This document shows positions 23,965 to 26,916 of a DNA stretch of 26,916 nucleotides, piece by piece. Source of the DNA: a virus; IMG/VR virus record IMGVR_UViG_3300020448_000034, positions 1 to 26,916 of that record; one strand, given 5' to 3'. The notes beneath the pieces were generated by a model that saw nothing but the letters and a program-made list of their open reading frames with translations, was not told the origin of the DNA and did not search any database. Each line of letters opens with the position of its first letter. Position 1 is the stretch's first letter. The translations under genes and the position numbers were made by a program.

Positions 23965-24981
23965 TTACGGTGCACTAGGTAAATCGTAATCGTTAGTGTC
24001 ACTTATAAATTTAATTCTTATCATTCCAGGGCCACCCATGTGTGCGTGATCTCTTACACCATCGCACGGTGTTGGTCCTTGACCACCTAAGCCTGCTGGC
24101 ATAAATGGATTTCTTCCGTTTGCTTGATAACAACCGCAACTTCTGTTACCTGTCCAACAAGCAGTGTATGGTCCACCTCTTGTAGGTGATCTTGTTGCCA
24201 AGTTATAACCATGTGATGCGTTCATCCAACCACCCATTCCAGACCAATCTGATCTTCCTGAGTTTTCGTCCATTGTGTAGTGTACTTCACCACCCAATGT
24301 TGAAATCATTCCTGGAGGGAATTTAGAAACTTCTACACGTCTACAGTTACAGTTAACTCTGCAACCTCTCCAAGATGTACAACTGAAACCACCGTAACAG
24401 TTTACATCACCTCCATATGCTTGAGCACAAAATTCTGGGTTTGCACTAGCATCTTTAAAATTACAAATAATACCGCAGTATTGGTCACCGCCTTGTGTAC
24501 CGCAGAAGCCGCCTGCTATAAAACAACAGTATGGTGAGTTACCTGTAGAACAGTATGATCTACCACCCATTCCACCTTGAACACACATACAACCGTCGCC
24601 ACCAGCATTACCAAACCAACATACTTGAGTTGGTTCACCGCAACCTCTAAAACATAAATCGTCTTCGTTTCTGCATGGCATACCAAGTATTGCACAAATG
24701 AAACAACCTTCAGCCATTGTAACTACTTTTTTAGAATATGCACCTGGGTTTCCTGCAATTCCAAAACCACAACAACACATTTCAGCACCAGATCCACCAG
24801 CACCCCAAATTTCAATAGTTGCTGTACCAGCCGATGGTGCAACCCAACAAACGTGACATCTGAAGTTCATCTGTCTGCTTGAGAATGATGCGTATTGATA
24901 GATTCTACCTTTTTCAAGGTTAGTTTCATTTCCTACTACGAAATCATATTTGGTTTGAAGTAATGTTGTTAAACTTGCCAT
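23965..24981 (-). CDS. Cysteine- and glycine-rich putative tail adhesin, copy 2
   Basis: A 338-residue paralogue with 29 cysteines. The same order is seen: MASLTTLL start, NLEKGRIYQY, IEIWGAGGSGAEMCCCG (residues 56-72), LCFRGC, YCCF, 'GGDVNC', RSCGCYQ and a C-terminal RDHAHMGG stretch with IRIKF. It differs from the other two by a longer, acidic C-terminal tail (DTNDYDLPSAP) and by loss of one of the paired cysteines at several places. It lies 22 bases after the previous gene in map order, with 9 bases between it and copy 1. Confidence 0.7.
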   Translation of the reverse strand: MASLTTLLQTKYDFVVGNETNLEKGRIYQYASFSSRQMNFRCHVCWVAPSAGTATIEIWGAGGSGAEMCCCGFGIAGNPGAYSKKVVTMAEGCFICAILGMPCRNEDDLCFRGCGEPTQVCWFGNAGGDGCMCVQGGMGGRSYCSTGNSPYCCFIAGGFCGTQGGDQYCGIICNFKDASANPEFCAQAYGGDVNCYGGFSCTSWRGCRVNCNCRRVEVSKFPPGMISTLGGEVHYTMDENSGRSDWSGMGGWMNASHGYNLATRSPTRGGPYTACWTGNRSCGCYQANGRNPFMPAGLGGQGPTPCDGVRDHAHMGGPGMIRIKFISDTNDYDLPSAP

Positions 24982-24990
24982 AATATCTCC

Positions 24991-25953
24991 TTAAGCCGTA
25001 AACCTTATTCTGACACCACCGTGTCCACCTCTGATTGCGTGATCTCTAACACCTGGACAAGGGTTAGGTCCTCTACCACCTGTTCCAATAGGCATAACAG
25101 GTACACAACCATCATTTTCATAACAACCACAAGCCTTACTCGCTCCCCAACAAGTTGCAAAAGGTATACCACCTCTTGGGAATCTTCCTGATCCAAGTAC
25201 ACCTAAGTGTTGGTGGTGACCTGAACCTGACCATTGAGCAAAGTCATTGTCGTTTTCTCTTGTATAAGACATCATTGCGCCTTCTTTAGAAAACATTCCA
25301 GCCGGAGTTGGAACGTGATCAATAAACATACATACGCATGAAGGGTAACAGCCAAATGCTGATACACATGAAATTTTTCCTGGACAGTTAACATCTCCAC
25401 CATATGCACACGCTATCCATGAACCGTTGCAATGGTTACAAACAATTCCGCAGTTGTCATTGTCTGTTCTTGTTACACAGAAACCATTTGCTCTGTAACA
25501 ACAATAATATGAAGGACTAGTTGAACAATAAGTTAATCCGCCTTTACCACCTTCTGCACAAACGCAGGTCTCTGTCCCACCTAAGCAGAATCTAACTTGA
25601 GTTGCTTCTGAACAACCTCTAAAACATAACGCAGTTGCGTTACCACAAGATTGTCCAATGTATCCACAAATGAAATCTCCTGGAGCCATAGAAACTGTTT
25701 TACGCACATAAGCACCTGCATTTCCAGGTGTACCAAATCCGCAACAACACATTTCTGCGCCTGATCCGCCAGCACCCCAAACTTCTACTACCGCTGTACC
25801 TGATGTATCTGGATGGAAACAAAATCCGCACCAGAGTCTTGAGTAGTTAGTTCCAGGAGTGTAAACGTAAATTCTGCCTTTTTCCAAATTTTCTTCGGTG
25901 ACAGATACGAATGCGTCTTGCTTACTTCCTAGTAATGATTTTAAACTAGCCAT
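24991..25953 (-). CDS. Cysteine- and glycine-rich putative tail adhesin, copy 1
   Basis: A 320-residue paralogue with 30 cysteines, beginning MASLKSLLGS and NLEKGRIYVYTPG. The Gly-rich segment VVEVWGAGGSGAEMCCCG (residues 55-72) is followed by LCFRGC, YYCCYRANGFC, DNDNCGIVCNHC, 'YGGDVNC', KACGCYENDGC and GPNPCPGVRDH with a GGHGGVRIRF end. This is the first of the three in transcription order. The shared ends across the family suggest conserved attachment and tip parts, with the middle cysteine-rich loops differing. Shine-Dalgarno TTGGAG precedes the start. Confidence 0.7.
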   Translation of the reverse strand: MASLKSLLGSKQDAFVSVTEENLEKGRIYVYTPGTNYSRLWCGFCFHPDTSGTAVVEVWGAGGSGAEMCCCGFGTPGNAGAYVRKTVSMAPGDFICGYIGQSCGNATALCFRGCSEATQVRFCLGGTETCVCAEGGKGGLTYCSTSPSYYCCYRANGFCVTRTDNDNCGIVCNHCNGSWIACAYGGDVNCPGKISCVSAFGCYPSCVCMFIDHVPTPAGMFSKEGAMMSYTRENDNDFAQWSGSGHHQHLGVLGSGRFPRGGIPFATCWGASKACGCYENDGCVPVMPIGTGGRGPNPCPGVRDHAIRGGHGGVRIRFTA

Positions 25954-26000
25954 TGTTTCAATTTCTCCAAGTTAATAATAATGTTGTACAATATAAAATA

Positions 26001-26333
26001 TTATACAGCACCTACTATCCAACCATAAGTTGGACCAGTGTAAATTAAAGTCATAATAGCGCCATTCAAGTCAGCAGTTAAATCGTCTGCCGCTCCTTGA
26101 ATCAAAGAGCCATTTCTTGCTATTGTTACTGCATTAGTACCAAAGTTTGAAGTAGCATCTATGACTTGAATTGTATCATTAACTAATAATGATGCATTCA
26201 AAGGTAGTGTGATTGTGAAACCAGCACTTGAACTGTCTGCTAAGATTCTATCATTTACAACTGCTTGGTAAGTTGTATTCACTTGTTTAGTGACTACGCC
26301 AGCAGTTCCAGTTGTTGATATATATCTTCCCAT
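26001..26333 (-). CDS. Small virion/fibre-like protein (110 residues)
   Basis: A short beta-type protein with the NDRILADSSSAGFTITLP segment, then 'NDTIQVIDATSNFGTNAVTI' and 'ARNGSLIQGAADDL', a repeat unit common in tail fibre and head-fibre proteins of marine phages. It starts MGRYISTTG. It has a strong Shine-Dalgarno (AAAGGAA) and a late-type promoter immediately upstream. Probably a single-module structural protein in the tail-fibre operon. Confidence 0.68.
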   Translation of the reverse strand: MGRYISTTGTAGVVTKQVNTTYQAVVNDRILADSSSAGFTITLPLNASLLVNDTIQVIDATSNFGTNAVTIARNGSLIQGAADDLTADLNGAIMTLIYTGPTYGWIVGAV

Positions 26334-26353
26334 TTTAATGTTTCCTTTTTATA

Positions 26354-26361
26354 TATTTATG
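26354..26361 (-). promoter_or_regulatory. T4-type late promoter (NATAAATA) for the 110-residue gene and Cys-rich triplet
   Basis: Minus-strand CATAAATA, 5-6 bases before AAAGGAA and about 20 bases before the ATG at 26333. It would start a transcript covering the small fibre-like gene and the three cysteine-rich genes, none of which has another clear promoter. Confidence 0.55.
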
Positions 26362-26376
26362 TTACTTTACTCAAAA

Positions 26377-26697
26377 TTATGCTGTACTAGTTTCAATGCC
26401 CATTACCACAACTGAAACATTAGCACCACTTGATCGTGCTACTAACAGTTGTCCAGCATTTAAAACAAGTCCAGTTCTTTCTAGAACCCCATGAGACAGT
26501 ATTTCTGTCTCAAATTCAACGTATTCTGATGAATCTGGAGTCGCCGCGTCCGCCACCGCTAATCTTACTGTGATGGCTTGATTACCTCTGTTACAAATAC
26601 TCACTGTTGCAACTGTGAAAGTTGAAGCAGGTGTAGTATAAACAGTCGTATCGGTAGCGGCTGAAAGATTTGATTTTCCTATTCTTCCTGAAGCCAT
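26377..26697 (-). CDS. Small virion structural protein (106 residues)
   Basis: A 106-residue protein with 'TDTTVYTTPASTFTVATVSICNR' followed by ITVRLAVA, a D.SEY[VI]EFET strand, GVLERTGLVL and VVVMGIE, a pattern I associate with small virion proteins of marine phages. It is beta-rich and has no enzymatic motifs. AAAGGAG precedes the ATG. It sits between the partial gene and the 110-residue protein in the tail operon. Confidence 0.7.
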   Translation of the reverse strand: MASGRIGKSNLSAATDTTVYTTPASTFTVATVSICNRGNQAITVRLAVADAATPDSSEYVEFETEILSHGVLERTGLVLNAGQLLVARSSGANVSVVVMGIETSTA

Positions 26698-26710
26698 GTC
26701 CTATTCTCCT

Positions 26711-26916
26711 TTAACTATGTATTAAGTAGTTCATCGCTATCGGAACACCAGTTACACCTTTTTCAAAGTTCACCGAGCTCTGCATATTGATTGCTACTCC
26801 GTTACTTGTACTTATCGTATTACCTGTAATTACCACTAATCCAGCAGTAATTAAGTTAACATTGAGCGAACTTGCACCACCACCGATCTGTGAAGCGATA
26901 TAAGTTCTAATTGCTC
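26711..26916 (-). CDS. Structural protein, partial (C-terminal 67 residues, start outside window)
   Basis: The open frame runs off the right edge and ends at a TAA at 26711-26713. The visible part has the small-residue, beta-rich composition of fibre proteins (NLITAGLVVITGNTI) and closes with VNFEKGVTGVPIAMNYLIHS. Its stop lies within the ribosome binding region of the next gene, as in an operon. The family cannot be named from the fragment. Confidence 0.6.
   Translation of the reverse strand, partial: AIRTYIASQIGGGASSLNVNLITAGLVVITGNTISTSNGVAINMQSSVNFEKGVTGVPIAMNYLIHS

Noticed and set aside
22971-25953. Diversity-generating retroelement or variable-repeat target in the Cys-rich triplet
   Set aside because: No reverse transcriptase, template repeat or accessory gene is in the window, and the paralogues differ throughout, not at adenine-biased sites in one segment that I can see.
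25975-26005. TATAAT on the minus strand as a promoter for the Cys-rich triplet
   Set aside because: It falls over the stop of the preceding gene and no -35 box with suitable spacing was seen; the region is simply AT-rich.
1-26916. tRNA genes or an integrase/attachment site
   Set aside because: No cloverleaf, CCA-type ends or recombinase frame was seen on either strand; all but short gaps are covered by coding frames.

Overview
The window is a segment of an AT-rich, densely packed, T4-like (contractile-tailed) bacteriophage genome, most likely marine. The evidence is the gp13/gp14/gp15 neck and tail-completion set, a gp1-type deoxynucleotide monophosphate kinase, putative T4-type late promoters (NATAAATA), genes that overlap by 1-23 bases, and a long tail-adhesin operon of the kind found in cyanophages and SAR11 phages. 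The host cannot be named from the sequence. No tRNA, CRISPR array, transposon or integrase was seen.

Layout. (1) 20-2087, minus strand: a small nucleotide-kinase / 2OG-Fe(II) oxygenase pair behind a near-perfect sigma70-type promoter, preceded by neck gene gp13 with its own late-type promoter. (2) 2143-8390, plus strand: a tightly coupled operon of gp14, a 53-residue basic protein, gp15, a Nudix hydrolase, a bifunctional HldE (heptose-7-phosphate kinase / heptose-1-phosphate adenylyltransferase), a second 2OG-Fe(II) oxygenase, an HldD-like ADP-heptose 6-epimerase and a cupin. (3) 8392-26916, minus strand, converging on the plus operon with a 1-base gap. Read in the direction of transcription it holds a partial structural gene, two small virion-type proteins, three tandem paralogues extremely rich in cysteine and glycine, two paralogous unknown proteins, a cassette of GT9-type glycosyltransferase / NodU-type carbamoyltransferase / second GT9-type glycosyltransferase, a 144-residue protein, a 620-residue tail protein with an embedded degenerate esterase fold, and a 2341-residue tail protein with about nine beta-type repeats.

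How the parts may work together. HldE and HldD carry three of the steps that make ADP-L-glycero-D-manno-heptose. GT9 is the family of LPS heptosyltransferases. A NodU/TobZ-type carbamoyltransferase sits between the two GT9 genes. The simplest integrated reading (inference) is that the phage makes a heptose donor, transfers it and carbamoylates the product, either on host surface glycan (superinfection exclusion or receptor change) or on its own tail adhesins. 7-O-carbamoyl heptose is known from Pseudomonas LPS core, so the combination has a chemical precedent. The sedoheptulose-7-phosphate isomerase (GmhA) and the bisphosphate phosphatase (GmhB) are not in the window and would have to come from the host or from elsewhere in the phage genome.

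The most unusual items are this split carbamoyl-heptose gene set, the triplet of proteins with about 9-10% cysteine, and the tail protein whose esterase-like domain appears to have lost all three catalytic triad residues.
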